Below, in pieces: positions 1 to 7,924 of a DNA stretch of 64,000 nt; within the stretch, counting starts at the first letter, position 1; each line of letters opens with the position of its first letter. The position numbers were made by a program, and so were the translations under genes. The stretch lies in contig CANLXA010000001.1 in assembly GCA_947494975.1 (NCBI GenBank), forward strand, positions 1,116,001-1,180,000. Direction: 5' to 3'. The DNA comes from an uncultured Roseicyclus sp. GTDB lineage: Bacteria; Pseudomonadota; Alphaproteobacteria; Rhodobacterales; Rhodobacteraceae. The notes under the pieces are model-generated. The model had not been told where the DNA came from, ran no database searches, and saw nothing but the letters and a program-made list of their open reading frames with translations.

Positions 1-511
1 TCGGCGTGTAGAGCGCATGGGCGATGCAACCGACGAAATAGATCGCCTCACCCCGCCCGACCTCGAAGGCCAGAAGCGCCGAGAGGTCGGCCCGGAAGAT
101 CACCCAGGCCGCCCCCGCCGCTCCGATCAGGAGCGCCGCGGCGATCCGGCGGTCCACCACCTGCCGCAGCAGCATCCAGCCAAACAGCGCCGACATCAGC
201 GGGGTGAGGGTGAAGACCGCGGCCGCCGATACCGGCGGGGCCGTTTTCAGCCCCTCGAACATCAGAACGAAGTAGATCGCGAAAAGCCCGCCCAATATGA
301 GGTATCGCCAAGGCGCCACCAAGGCCGTGCGCGCGACGCCACCACGCGCCCAGACGACCGCCCCCATGATGACCGCCGCAATCGCAAACCGAACGGCGTT
401 CAGCGCCGTCGGCGCAATCTCGGCCGCAACCTGCCCGCCAAGCGAAAATGAGCCCGCCACAAGGCCGGAAAAGGCGAGCATGGCCAGATGCCCCCCGCGT
501 GGCGTGCCCAT
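1..511 (-). CDS. EamA/DMT-family inner-membrane permease (C-terminal part outside window)
   Basis: About 170 residues are visible from the ATG at 511 to the window edge. The protein is very hydrophobic with repeated helices of about 20 residues. The segment ending in GLKTAPPVSAAAVFTLTPLM is typical of the first EamA repeat of drug/metabolite transporters: a short helix, a proline, then an Ala/Val-rich helix. The visible part ends in a motif like YFVGCIAHALYTP, which normally opens the second repeat, so roughly half the protein is missing. The substrate cannot be read from sequence. An in-frame GTG four codons upstream is an alternative start. It reads away from the LysR gene at 723-1601 in the same direction, separated by a repeat-bearing spacer. 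Confidence 0.8.
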   Translation of the reverse strand, partial: MGTPRGGHLAMLAFSGLVAGSFSLGGQVAAEIAPTALNAVRFAIAAVIMGAVVWARGGVARTALVAPWRYLILGGLFAIYFVLMFEGLKTAPPVSAAAVFTLTPLMSALFGWMLLRQVVDRRIAAALLIGAAGAAWVIFRADLSALLAFEVGRGEAIYFVGCIAHALYTP

Positions 512-540
512 GGCCTGCCTCACGGCGCGGCCCCCCTGCA

Positions 541-603
541 TCCACTGGTTCGAAATACCCCTCGGGGGGGCTGCCGCAGGCAGCGGGGGGCAGACAGCCC
601 CCC
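541..603. repeat. Intergenic palindromic repeat, copy 1
   Basis: The first 21 bases (541-561) are identical to 9518-9538; the core reads GGTTCGAAATACCCC. They are followed by a G/C-rich part holding a perfect hairpin with arms 585-591 (GGGGGGC) and 597-603 (GCCCCCC) and a 5-base loop. It lies between the LysR stop codon and the permease start. There is no T-tract, so it is not a classical terminator. Related elements lie near 9461, 14318 and 16757. Confidence 0.65.
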
Positions 604-722
604 TGACACGCCCGCCCCATCACGCCACCGCAGGTGCGGGCCCCTGGCCACAGGCCAGCGGCCGCGCCTGCCCGGTCGCCCACGACGCCCACGGCGCGGA
701 GGGGGCGACACCCGCGCGCGGG

Positions 723-1601
723 TCAGTCGACGGGCCAGGACGCCACCTGTTCCTTCAGATGGCGTACGAAGGTCTGCACCTTGGCTGTCCGGTGCAGGTC
801 CATATGGGTCACCAGCCAGATCTTTGCGGTCCAGTCCTCCAGCGGTGGCAGCATTTCCACCAGATCGTCGGTGCGGTCCTGATCCCAGGACGCCACGAAT
901 CCGATCCCGACACCGGCCAGCACGGCCTCCTTGACGGCCACCATCGACGAGGCACGGAAATAGATCGACGAGGTCGGCACGGTCTCGTTCAGCCAGCGGA
1001 AATACGGTGCGCGCGGTGTTTCGTCGGTGCTGCCCACGAACCGGTGCTCGCCCACATTGTCGCCACTGAGCGGTCCGAACCGCGCGACATAACCCTTGCT
1101 CGCCACAAGTTTCAGGGTCTGCGTGAAAAACGGCTGCACGATATTGTCGGGCTGGTCGGGCAGCTTGCCCGCCCGGATCGCCACATGGGCCTCGCCATAT
1201 TCCAGGCGGAACAGCCGCGCGTCCGAGATCAGGCGTACCCGGAGATCGGGGTGGCGTTCCTGAAAATCGGCAATCGTCGGCACCAGAAGCGGGGACAGCG
1301 CGCCAAGCGACGTGACGATCAACTCGCCCGTCACCTCATCGCCGCGGCCCTTGATGCGGCTGGCGAGCTGCGTGAACTGATCGTCGGTCTGCCCCGCCAC
1401 GGCCAACAGGTCCTGCCCGGCCTCCGTCGCGGTGTAGCCCCGCGCATGGCGCTGAAACAGCTTGGCGCCCAGGCGCCCCTCCAGCGCGTCGATATGCCGG
1501 ATCACCGTGGCGTGGTGGACGCCCAAAGCCTCCGCCGCACCCGACACGGTGCCGAGGCGGGCGACCTGAAATGCGGTGCGGATCTCATCCCAATTGTCCA
1601 T
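723..1601 (-). CDS. LysR-family transcriptional regulator
   Basis: The 292-residue length is normal for LysR proteins. The N-terminal 60 residues form the winged helix-turn-helix, with the recognition segment around GAAEALGVHHATVIRHIDAL and a conserved LF after it. The rest is the periplasmic-binding-protein-like effector domain. The gene is divergent from the azoreductase/DoxX pair that starts 276 bases away, which is the usual LysR arrangement. It therefore probably controls that pair, perhaps in response to an electrophile or quinone; this is inference from position. No TN11A operator could be fixed with confidence in the spacer. Confidence 0.9.
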   Translation of the reverse strand: MDNWDEIRTAFQVARLGTVSGAAEALGVHHATVIRHIDALEGRLGAKLFQRHARGYTATEAGQDLLAVAGQTDDQFTQLASRIKGRGDEVTGELIVTSLGALSPLLVPTIADFQERHPDLRVRLISDARLFRLEYGEAHVAIRAGKLPDQPDNIVQPFFTQTLKLVASKGYVARFGPLSGDNVGEHRFVGSTDETPRAPYFRWLNETVPTSSIYFRASSMVAVKEAVLAGVGIGFVASWDQDRTDDLVEMLPPLEDWTAKIWLVTHMDLHRTAKVQTFVRHLKEQVASWPVD

Positions 1602-1877
1602 CGGCCTCTGTGCGCCCTCTCACATAACGGGTTGCTGCCCCGACCATGCGTGCATTGACGCCTGATGGCAACGGAGCGTTGAACGAAGACACCGGCCTTG
1701 TCCCCCGTCGCTTGATTGGTCTCCGCTGCGGCGGCGGTGGGTTACACCCACGCGATCCGAGAGGGTTCGTCGTTATTGTTCATTTACGCACATGTAGCTG
1801 CGCATCGGCGGCATTGATCTTACTCGGCGCACCGATCATGTCTCATCCATAACTTCATTCCAATGGGACCTGACCCA

Positions 1878-2459
1878 ATGACCCACACTGTTCTCCGCAT
1901 CGATGCCTCCGCCCGGCGTGAGGGCTCCGTCTCTCGCGATCTGGCCACCAAGATCATCAACCGGCTTGCGCCGGACCGGGTGATTGCCCGGGACCTTGCC
2001 ACGCCCCTGCCGTTGCTCGACGAGGCCTGGGTGGGCGCGAACTTCACCCCCTCCGATCAGCGGACCGAGGATCAACGCGCCAAGCTGGCGCTGTCCGACG
2101 AGCTGATTGCCGAATTGGCCGCCGCCGACACGCTGGTGATCGGCCTGCCGATCTACAATTCTGGGGTCCCTGCGGCCTTGAAGGCGTGGATCGATCAGGT
2201 CGCGCGGGCCGGTGTGACGTTCCAGTATACCGAAACCGGCCCAAAGGGCTTGCTGGAGGGCAAACGCGCCATCGTGGCCGTCGCCTCGGGCGGGACGGAG
2301 GCCGGATCGGAGGTCGACTTCGCCACCGGCTATATCCGCCACGTTCTGGGCTTCATCGGCATCCACGATGTCGCCTTCGTGACGGCGGATCGCCTGATGG
2401 TCGACGCCGAGGCCGCAATGGCTACGGCCCATGCCCAGGTCGACGCGCTGGCGGCCTGA
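1878..2459 (+). CDS. azoR: FMN-dependent NADH:quinone oxidoreductase / azoreductase
   Basis: A 193-residue flavodoxin-like protein. The N-terminus, VLRIDASARREGSVSRDLA, matches the AzoR phosphate-binding loop with its serine-rich SRxL turn. The central VIGLPIYNSGVPAALKAWID is the FMN-binding PMYN-type motif of this family. Members reduce quinones, and azo dyes in vitro, with NADH by two-electron transfer in the cytosol. An ATG five codons upstream (1863) is also in frame; I prefer 1878 because family N-termini begin close to the VLRID strand. It is followed 17 bases later by a DoxX gene, suggesting a two-gene oxidative or electrophile stress operon controlled by the divergent LysR. Confidence 0.88.
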   Translation: MTHTVLRIDASARREGSVSRDLATKIINRLAPDRVIARDLATPLPLLDEAWVGANFTPSDQRTEDQRAKLALSDELIAELAAADTLVIGLPIYNSGVPAALKAWIDQVARAGVTFQYTETGPKGLLEGKRAIVAVASGGTEAGSEVDFATGYIRHVLGFIGIHDVAFVTADRLMVDAEAAMATAHAQVDALAA

Positions 2460-2476
2460 GGACCAGGGGATCAGAT

Positions 2477-2833
2477 ATGTCAAATGTTCAGAAATATGGC
2501 CTTCTGGCTGTGAAGGCGGTGCTGACGCTCGCATTTGTCGCTGCCGGTGCCGCCAAACTGATCGGGGCCGAGATGATGGTGGCCACGTTCGAGGCCATCG
2601 GCTGGGGCCAATGGTTCCGCTATTTGACCGGCTTGATCGAAATCGGCGCGGCTGTGCTTCTGTGGGTGCCGGGCCGCCAGGCGATCGGCGCATTCTTGTT
2701 GACGGCCACAATGATCTGCGCCGTCGGGTTCCACCTGCTGGTCCTTGGCCCCTCGGCCGTACCGGCGGCGGTGCTGGGCGCCCTGGCGGCGCTCGTCCTT
2801 GTCCATCATCGTGGTCAGATCACCGGCGCCTAG
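2477..2833 (+). CDS. DoxX-family membrane protein
   Basis: A 118-residue protein with four predicted helices. The opening helix contains FVAAGAAKLIGAE, the small-residue/Lys pattern of DoxX-like proteins, and GLIEIGAAVLLW in helix two is also typical. DoxX-like proteins are small inner-membrane proteins often paired with oxidoreductases; no reaction is established for most. The start at ATG 2477 follows GGGGATCAG, a workable ribosome site. It lies 17 bases after azoR on the same strand. Confidence 0.82.
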   Translation: MSNVQKYGLLAVKAVLTLAFVAAGAAKLIGAEMMVATFEAIGWGQWFRYLTGLIEIGAAVLLWVPGRQAIGAFLLTATMICAVGFHLLVLGPSAVPAAVLGALAALVLVHHRGQITGA

Positions 2834-2878
2834 CAGACGTGTTTTGCGGGGCGGAGGCAGCTATGCTACCTTCGCCCC

Positions 2879-3391
2879 ATGATCAGACCCGTCGTTCTTG
2901 TTGCATTGCTGTGCGCGCCCGCCGCCGCGACGGCGCAGACCTGCACCCTCAGCTTTACGATTGAGATCACACGGGGCGTGGGCCTTATCCCCCCCGGCAC
3001 GCAATTGCCGGGATCCGCGCAATTCACCACCGACGGGCGTACGTTCCGTCAGGAGGGCGGATCCACCGCCCATCTGGCGCGGGGGCTGATGACCATCGGC
3101 GACGGCATCAGCGGGCCGATCTGGACGCTGATCACCACCTCGCGCGGGCACGCGGCGGATCTGATCGGCGTCTACGCCAACGATGTCGAGGGGCTCTCTT
3201 TTGCAGGCCAGGATTTCGAAGGGCCGATGGCCCTGACGTTGTTCGGCCCCTCGGGCACCCGCGCCTCCACCGCGCCGCCGGTGACGCAGGCCGAATGGGA
3301 CGAGATGGACCTGCGCCGCAGTTTCTCGCTCCATGCCGATGCCGACATGCTGGCGGGCGATGTCCTCGATCTGACCGCGGAATGTACGTGA
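2879..3391 (+). CDS. Small secreted protein of unknown function
   Basis: 170 residues beginning with a clear Sec signal peptide: MIRP, a hydrophobic Val/Leu/Ala core, then AATAQ with cleavage expected near residue 20. The mature part is mostly beta-prone, with two cysteines near its ends (TCTLSF at the start and TAECT at the end) that could form a disulfide. I recognise no family. A periplasmic location follows from the signal peptide. It stands 45 bases after the DoxX gene and could be transcribed with it, though there is no sign of a shared role. Confidence 0.65.
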   Translation: MIRPVVLVALLCAPAAATAQTCTLSFTIEITRGVGLIPPGTQLPGSAQFTTDGRTFRQEGGSTAHLARGLMTIGDGISGPIWTLITTSRGHAADLIGVYANDVEGLSFAGQDFEGPMALTLFGPSGTRASTAPPVTQAEWDEMDLRRSFSLHADADMLAGDVLDLTAECT

Positions 3392-3516
3392 CCCGGCCTG
3401 CCCCGCCCCGGCCGTCCCACATTTTGAATTGAGCCTGCATGTAAGACGCAGGGACGACAGGTCGCCGCATCTGGCGAACCCACCTGTCCGTGGCAATCCC
3501 ATCGCTTCGCCGATGA

Positions 3517-3545
3517 TTGACTCGTCGCCCATTACCCCCTATCTC
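3517..3545 (+). promoter_or_regulatory. Candidate sigma-70 promoter of the ffh operon
   Basis: TTGACT (3517-3522) and TATCTC (3540-3545) are separated by exactly 17 bases, upstream of ffh. A start near 3552 would give a 5' leader of about 160 bases. Confidence 0.5.
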
Positions 3546-3551
3546 CGCCCG

Positions 3552-3713
3552 CAATAGCCGGAAAGCCAAGCTTCCCGGTCCCGCGCGCGTTCGTAGGATC
3601 GCCCCCCGTCAGCGAGTTTCGCCCACGGGGGCTTCTTCGCATTGGGACTTGGGCTTGGCAGATGCGCCTCTTACCTGAAGGGGCATCCGGGATCATGAGA
3701 AAGGGCCGCGCCC
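3552..3713 (+). other. Probable ffh 5' leader with two hairpins
   Basis: The 322-base gap before ffh holds no gene. Its second half has a compact hairpin at about 3556-3578 (CCGG and AAGC pairing with GCTT and CCGG around a CAA loop) and a stronger one with arms 3603-3609 and 3625-3631 (CCCCCGT / ACGGGGG). The short tail after the second stem is TTCTTCG, so it could be a weak terminator or attenuator. It does not contain the conserved GNAR loop sequences of an SRP RNA. The ffh ribosome site, GAGAAAGG, lies at its end. Confidence 0.35.
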
Positions 3714-5219
3714 ATGTTTGAAAACCTCTCAGAACGCCTGTCCGGCGTTTTTGACCGTCTGACAAAGCAAGGCGCTTTGTCCGAGGATGACGTGCGCACC
3801 GCGATGCGGGAGGTCCGCGTGGCCCTGCTGGAGGCGGACGTGTCGCTGCCAGTGGCCCGCAGCTTCATCAAGGCGGTGGAGAAGAAGGCGACCGGCGCGG
3901 CGGTGACGAAATCCATCACACCTGGCCAGCAGGTGATCAAGATCGTCCATGACGAGCTCATCGCGACCCTGCGCGGCGATGTGGACCCCGGCGTTCTGAA
4001 GATCGACAACCCGCCCGCGCCGATCCTTATGGTTGGCCTGCAGGGCTCGGGTAAAACGACGACCACGGCGAAACTTGCCAAGCGGCTCAAGGACCGCGAG
4101 GGCAAGAAGGTGCTGATGGCCTCGCTCGACACCAACCGCCCCGCCGCGATGGAGCAACTCGCGATCCTGGGCGCGCAGATCGGTGTGGATACCTTGCCCA
4201 TCGTGGCAGGCGAAGATCCGGTTGCGATTGCCAAACGCGCCAAGACGCAAGCCGGTTTGGGCGGCTACGACGTCTATATGCTCGACACGGCGGGGCGGCT
4301 GCACATCGATCAGGAGCTGATCGCGCAGGCCGCCGCCGTGCGCGACGTGGCGAACCCGCGTGAAACATTGCTGGTGGTCGATGGCCTCACCGGTCAGGAC
4401 GCGGTCAACGTGGCCGAGGAATTCGACGACAAGATCGGCGTCAGCGGCGTTGTCCTGACCCGGATGGACGGCGACGGACGCGGCGGCGCCGCCCTCTCCA
4501 TGCGCCAGATCACCGGCAAACCGATCCGTTTCGTCGGCCTCGGCGAAAAGATGGACGCGATCGAGACGTTCGAGCCCGAACGCATCGCGGGCCGCATCCT
4601 CGGCATGGGTGACATCGTCAGCCTGGTCGAAAAGGCGCAAGAGACCCTGGAGGCCGAACAGGCCGAGCGCATGATGAAGCGCTTCCAGAAGGGCATGTTC
4701 AACATGAACGACCTCAAGGGTCAGTTGGAGCAGATGCAGAAGATGGGCGGCATGCAGGGCATGATGGGCATGATGCCCGGCATGGCCAAGATGTCGAAAC
4801 AGATCGAGGAGGCGGGCTTCGACGACAAGGTCATCGTCCGCCAGATCGCCCTGATCCAGTCCATGACCAAGAAGGAACGCGCCAACCCCGCAATCCTTCA
4901 GGCGAGCCGCAAGAAGCGGATCGCCAAAGGCGCGGGGCAGGACGTCAGCGATCTCAACAAGCTCCTGAAGATGCAGCGCCAGATGGCGGATGCGATGAAG
5001 AAGATGGGCAAAATGGGCAAGAAGGGCCTGATGCGCGGCGGCCTTGGGGCGCTGATGGGCAAGGGCGCGCCGGACGCCTTGAAGGGTATGGACCCCGCCG
5101 GCATGGACCCCGCGGCCATGGAACGCGCCGCGAAACAGCTTGGCACGGGTGGCGGTGGCCTGCCGGGCCTTGGCGGCGGCGGGCTGCCTGACCTGTCTGG
5201 CTTCGGGAAAAAGAAGTAA
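3714..5219 (+). CDS. ffh: Signal recognition particle protein Ffh (SRP54)
   Basis: The GTPase of the bacterial signal recognition particle binds 4.5S RNA and targets nascent membrane proteins to FtsY. The 501 residues follow the expected N-G-M order. The N helical bundle is residues 1-95. The G domain has the P-loop GLQGSGKTT at 109-117, DTAGR at 191-195 and TRMDGDGRGGAA at 249-260. The methionine-rich M domain runs from about 300 to 440, including many MxGM repeats. A Gly-rich C-terminal tail (GGGGLPGLGGGG) is typical of alphaproteobacterial Ffh. It heads an operon whose next gene begins 4 bases after its stop codon. Confidence 0.98.
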   Translation: MFENLSERLSGVFDRLTKQGALSEDDVRTAMREVRVALLEADVSLPVARSFIKAVEKKATGAAVTKSITPGQQVIKIVHDELIATLRGDVDPGVLKIDNPPAPILMVGLQGSGKTTTTAKLAKRLKDREGKKVLMASLDTNRPAAMEQLAILGAQIGVDTLPIVAGEDPVAIAKRAKTQAGLGGYDVYMLDTAGRLHIDQELIAQAAAVRDVANPRETLLVVDGLTGQDAVNVAEEFDDKIGVSGVVLTRMDGDGRGGAALSMRQITGKPIRFVGLGEKMDAIETFEPERIAGRILGMGDIVSLVEKAQETLEAEQAERMMKRFQKGMFNMNDLKGQLEQMQKMGGMQGMMGMMPGMAKMSKQIEEAGFDDKVIVRQIALIQSMTKKERANPAILQASRKKRIAKGAGQDVSDLNKLLKMQRQMADAMKKMGKMGKKGLMRGGLGALMGKGAPDALKGMDPAGMDPAAMERAAKQLGTGGGGLPGLGGGGLPDLSGFGKKK

Positions 5220-5223
5220 CGTC

Positions 5224-5730
5224 ATGCTCGCCCCGACCCTGCAATCCCAGCGCCTTGTACTGCGCCCGATGCGCGACGATGATTTCGCCGCATACGAGGC
5301 GCTTATGGCGTCGCCGCGCGCAGCCTACATGGGTGGCCCCCATGACCGCCGCGCGGCTTGGGGAATGTTTTGCAGCGACGTGGCGGGATGGGCGATCTTC
5401 GGCCACGGGGCGCTGATGCTGGAGCATCGCGAGACCGGAGAGACGCTCGGGCAGGTCGGCCTCAACGCCGGGCCGCTCTTCCCGGAAACCGAACTGGGCT
5501 GGTTCCTTTATGATGGCCGGGAGGGCGCGGGCTTCGCCACCGAAGCCGCCGTGGCGCTGCGCGACTGGGCCTTTGCCCAGCTGCCGCTCGACAGCCTCGT
5601 CAGCTATACCGATGCGGCCAATGCCGCGTCTCGCAAAGTGGCGGAGCGCATGGGCGCGATCGAGGATGCGGATGCGCCGCGGCCCGATCCCGAAGACGTC
5701 GTCTATCGCCACCATCGGGGGGGTGCATGA
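5224..5730 (+). CDS. GNAT acetyltransferase 1 of 5 (RimJ/RimL type)
   Basis: 168 residues. It opens with the RimJ/RimL signature LQSQRLVLRPMRDDDF. The acetyl-CoA pyrophosphate loop (motif A) is at 99-109, REGAGFATEAA. The C-terminal strand ends in DPEDVVYRHH, shared with copies 3 and 4. Members transfer acetyl from acetyl-CoA to N-terminal or small-molecule amines; the substrate is unknown. The ATG at 5224 is chosen because it places the QSQRLVLR strand at the usual distance, 4 bases after ffh. Its stop overlaps the next start as ATGA. Confidence 0.9.
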   Translation: MLAPTLQSQRLVLRPMRDDDFAAYEALMASPRAAYMGGPHDRRAAWGMFCSDVAGWAIFGHGALMLEHRETGETLGQVGLNAGPLFPETELGWFLYDGREGAGFATEAAVALRDWAFAQLPLDSLVSYTDAANAASRKVAERMGAIEDADAPRPDPEDVVYRHHRGGA

Positions 5731-6290
5731 CCGCCCGCCGCTGCACCATCGCCCCCGTCGGGGCCGCAGCCGAGGCCGCCGCCTCGCATCGGGCCTCCAT
5801 CCCGGTGTTGGAGACGGAGCGCCTGCGCCTGCGCGCGCCGACGCTGGATGACCTTCCGGCCTGGACCCGGATCTACGCCGCCTGGCCCGGACAGGCGATG
5901 GATGCCGAAGAGGCGTGGACCGAGTTCAGCTATTACGTGGCCGGCTGGTTGTTGCGGGGCCACGGGCCCTGGGCCGTCGAGTTGAAGGATGGCCCGCTGG
6001 TCGGGTTCGTGAATGTCGGCCTTGAATGGGAAGACGACGAAGTGGAGTTGGGCTGGATGTTCCTGGCCGAGCATCAGGGGCAGGGATATGCCACCGAAGC
6101 CGCGATTGCGGCGCGTGCCTTCGGGCGCACGCTGCTGCCGGATTTTGTCAGCTATATCGATCCGTCGAACGGGCCATCGAACCGGCTTGCCGAACGCCTT
6201 GGCGCCACCCGCGACCGAGCCGCCGAGGCCGCGATCCTGTCCACCGAAGGCGAGGTGATCCATGTATGGCGCCACGGGGGTGCAGAATGA
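5727..6290 (+). CDS. GNAT acetyltransferase 2 of 5 (RimJ/RimL type)
   Basis: 187 residues, 4-bp ATGA overlap with copy 1. It has about 25 extra residues before the family start VLETERLRLRAPTLDD. Motif A is at 116-126 (HQGQGYATEAA), preceded by the acidic strand WEDDEVELGWMF. It is the most divergent of the five at its C-terminus, ending in EVIHVWRHGGAE instead of the DVVYRH form. A second in-frame start near the VLETER segment is possible, but the overlap with copy 1 favours 5727. The substrate is unknown. Confidence 0.88.
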   Translation: MTARRCTIAPVGAAAEAAASHRASIPVLETERLRLRAPTLDDLPAWTRIYAAWPGQAMDAEEAWTEFSYYVAGWLLRGHGPWAVELKDGPLVGFVNVGLEWEDDEVELGWMFLAEHQGQGYATEAAIAARAFGRTLLPDFVSYIDPSNGPSNRLAERLGATRDRAAEAAILSTEGEVIHVWRHGGAE

Positions 6291-6381
6291 GCTGCTTGCA
6301 CATCCGGCCGCCACTCACAGGGTTATGCACAGGTTTCGGGGGCTTCGGTTTCACAAACCCAATTTCGTCGCGGGCACGCCA

Positions 6382-6921
6382 ATGACCCCGCGCCTTGTGG
6401 ATATTCCGGTTCTGGAGACCGAGCGCCTGACCCTGCGCGCGCCGCAGCCCTCGGATTTCGAGGTGCTGGCGCCCTTCGTCATGTCCGACCGCGCGACCTT
6501 TATCGGCGGTGGCCCGGAGAAGGATGTCGGCCATGCCTGGCGCATCCTGTCGGTGCTGTGCGGCCATTGGCACCTGCGCGGTTTCGGCGTGTTCGTGGCC
6601 GTCCCCAAGGGCACCGACCGCCCCATCGGATCGATGGGTCCATGGTACCCGGAACCCTGGCCGGAGAAAGAGCTGAGCTGGACCATTTGGGATGAGACTG
6701 CCGAAGGCAAAGGCTATGCGACCGAGGCGATGATCGAGATCCGCCGCCATGCCTATGCCGCGCTCGGCTGGACCGGCGCAGTGAGCTATATCGATGCCAA
6801 CAACACCCGCTCGGTCGCGCTGGCTCTGCGCCTTGGCTGCACAATCGACCCCGAGGCCAACGGACCCCATCCCGAAGACGTGGTCTACCGCCACCCGTCC
6901 CCATCGGAGGTGCTGGCATGA
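6382..6921 (+). CDS. GNAT acetyltransferase 3 of 5 (RimJ/RimL type)
   Basis: 179 residues from ATG 6382. The frame is open back to an ATG at 6262 that overlaps copy 2, but the extra 40 residues are not family-like, and 6382 places PVLETERLTLRAPQPSDF at the N-terminus. A central GHWHLRGFG segment is shared with copy 4 and nearly with copy 5. Motif A is at 107-117 (AEGKGYATEAM). The 91-base gap to copy 2 is the only real spacer in the array, so an internal promoter or a lost fragment is possible. The C-terminus HPEDVVYRHPSPSE is nearly that of copy 4. Confidence 0.88.
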   Translation: MTPRLVDIPVLETERLTLRAPQPSDFEVLAPFVMSDRATFIGGGPEKDVGHAWRILSVLCGHWHLRGFGVFVAVPKGTDRPIGSMGPWYPEPWPEKELSWTIWDETAEGKGYATEAMIEIRRHAYAALGWTGAVSYIDANNTRSVALALRLGCTIDPEANGPHPEDVVYRHPSPSEVLA

Positions 6922-7433
6922 TCATCCCGACGCTGCAGACCGACCGGTTGACCCTGCGCGGGCCGGAGGCCGGTGACTGGCCTGCCTTCCGCGACCACTT
7001 CCTGTCCGATCGGTCGATCTACACCGGCGGGCCTTACGAGGATCCGAAACGCGCCTGGATCCTCTTTGCCGCCGAGATCGGCCATTGGCATCTGCACGGC
7101 TTCGGCATGTGGAGCGTCACCCTCAAGGACGGCACGCCCATCGGCCTTGTCGGCTGCTGGTATCCCGATGGCTGGCCCGAGAAGGAAATCGGGTGGCTGA
7201 TCTGGGAGCCCTACGAAGGCAAAGGCTACGCCTCCGAAGCGGCTGAAGCCGCGCGGGCGCAATGCTACGGTCGGTTCGGCTGGAAAACGGCGGTCTCCTA
7301 CATCCACCGCGACAATGCACGGTCCATCGCCCTGGCCAAGCGCCTTGGCTGCGTCTTGGACGCCAAGGCGGCCCACCCGAACCCCGACGCGCTGGTCTAT
7401 CGCCACCCATCCCCGGAGGAGGTCGCAGCATGA
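6918..7433 (+). CDS. GNAT acetyltransferase 4 of 5 (RimJ/RimL type)
   Basis: 171 residues, ATGA overlap with copy 3. The N-terminus is LQTDRLTLRGPEAGDW. The segment GHWHLHGFGMW lies near residue 55. The acidic strand WPEKEIGWLIW leads into motif A, YEGKGYASEAA, at 99-109. The phrase WYPDGWPEKEIGW closely mirrors WYPEPWPEKELSW in copy 3, so these two are the closest pair and probably a recent duplication. Its stop overlaps the start of copy 5. Confidence 0.9.
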   Translation: MIIPTLQTDRLTLRGPEAGDWPAFRDHFLSDRSIYTGGPYEDPKRAWILFAAEIGHWHLHGFGMWSVTLKDGTPIGLVGCWYPDGWPEKEIGWLIWEPYEGKGYASEAAEAARAQCYGRFGWKTAVSYIHRDNARSIALAKRLGCVLDAKAAHPNPDALVYRHPSPEEVAA

Positions 7434-7924
7434 TCGAGCTTCAAACAAGCCGCCTGACCCTGCGATTGCCGATGCTGGCCGATTGGCCCGCCTATCGCGA
7501 TTTCTATGCCTCCGACGCGGCAAAGCACATCGGTGGGCCACTGCCCGCGGTGCGAAGCTGGTATTACTTCGCGGGTGATCGCGGGCATTGGGACTTGCAC
7601 GGGTTCGGTTGGTTCACGCTCGATGACGGAAGGGGCGCTGTGGGCACCTGCGGTCTGCATATTCCGCCCCACCATGCCGACGTTGAGATCGGCTGGAATG
7701 TCTACGGCGCGGGCCAAGGCAAGGGCTACGCGACCGAAGCCGCCCGGGCCGTTCTGGACTGGGCGCCCTCGGTCACCGATGCCCAGCGCATCGTCAGCTA
7801 CATCGATCGCGGGAACACGGCCTCCAAGCGGGTCGCCGAAAAACTCGGCGCTGACTTCACCGGCGAGATGGCCGCGCACGACCCGGATTGCGAAGTCTGG
7901 CTACACCAACGGAGGGCCGCATGA
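7430..7924 (+). CDS. GNAT acetyltransferase 5 of 5 (RimJ/RimL type)
   Basis: 164 residues from ATG 7430 (ATGA overlap with copy 4). It starts LQTSRLTLRLPMLADW, has GHWDLHGFGWF near residue 52, and motif A GQGKGYATEAA at 95-105. The C-terminus is shorter (DPDCEVWLHQ). The 4-bp overlap with the chorismate mutase gene at its end makes translational coupling likely. Confidence 0.9.
   Translation: MIELQTSRLTLRLPMLADWPAYRDFYASDAAKHIGGPLPAVRSWYYFAGDRGHWDLHGFGWFTLDDGRGAVGTCGLHIPPHHADVEIGWNVYGAGQGKGYATEAARAVLDWAPSVTDAQRIVSYIDRGNTASKRVAEKLGADFTGEMAAHDPDCEVWLHQRRAA

Noticed and set aside
541-561. GGTTCGAAAT resembling a tRNA T-loop
   Set aside because: No acceptor, anticodon or D arms around it. The same bases recur at 9525 as part of an intergenic repeat.
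3546-3640. Possible SRP RNA gene upstream of ffh
   Set aside because: The hairpins lack the conserved loop and asymmetric bulge sequences of 4.5S RNA.
3729-5225. 498-codon minus-strand open frame opposite ffh (similar ones lie opposite rpsA, aroA and metK)
   Set aside because: Shadows of conserved genes, rich in His/Leu/Arg from codon mirroring.
6323-6331. DnaA-box match TTATGCACA, and another, TTATCCACA, at 23148-23156
   Set aside because: Single isolated matches without clusters, an AT-rich unwinding region or dnaA/parB neighbours. Not an origin.
6287-6385. 32-codon frame between GNAT copies 2 and 3
   Set aside because: Too short, no ribosome site, and the sequence shows no recognisable signal or domain.
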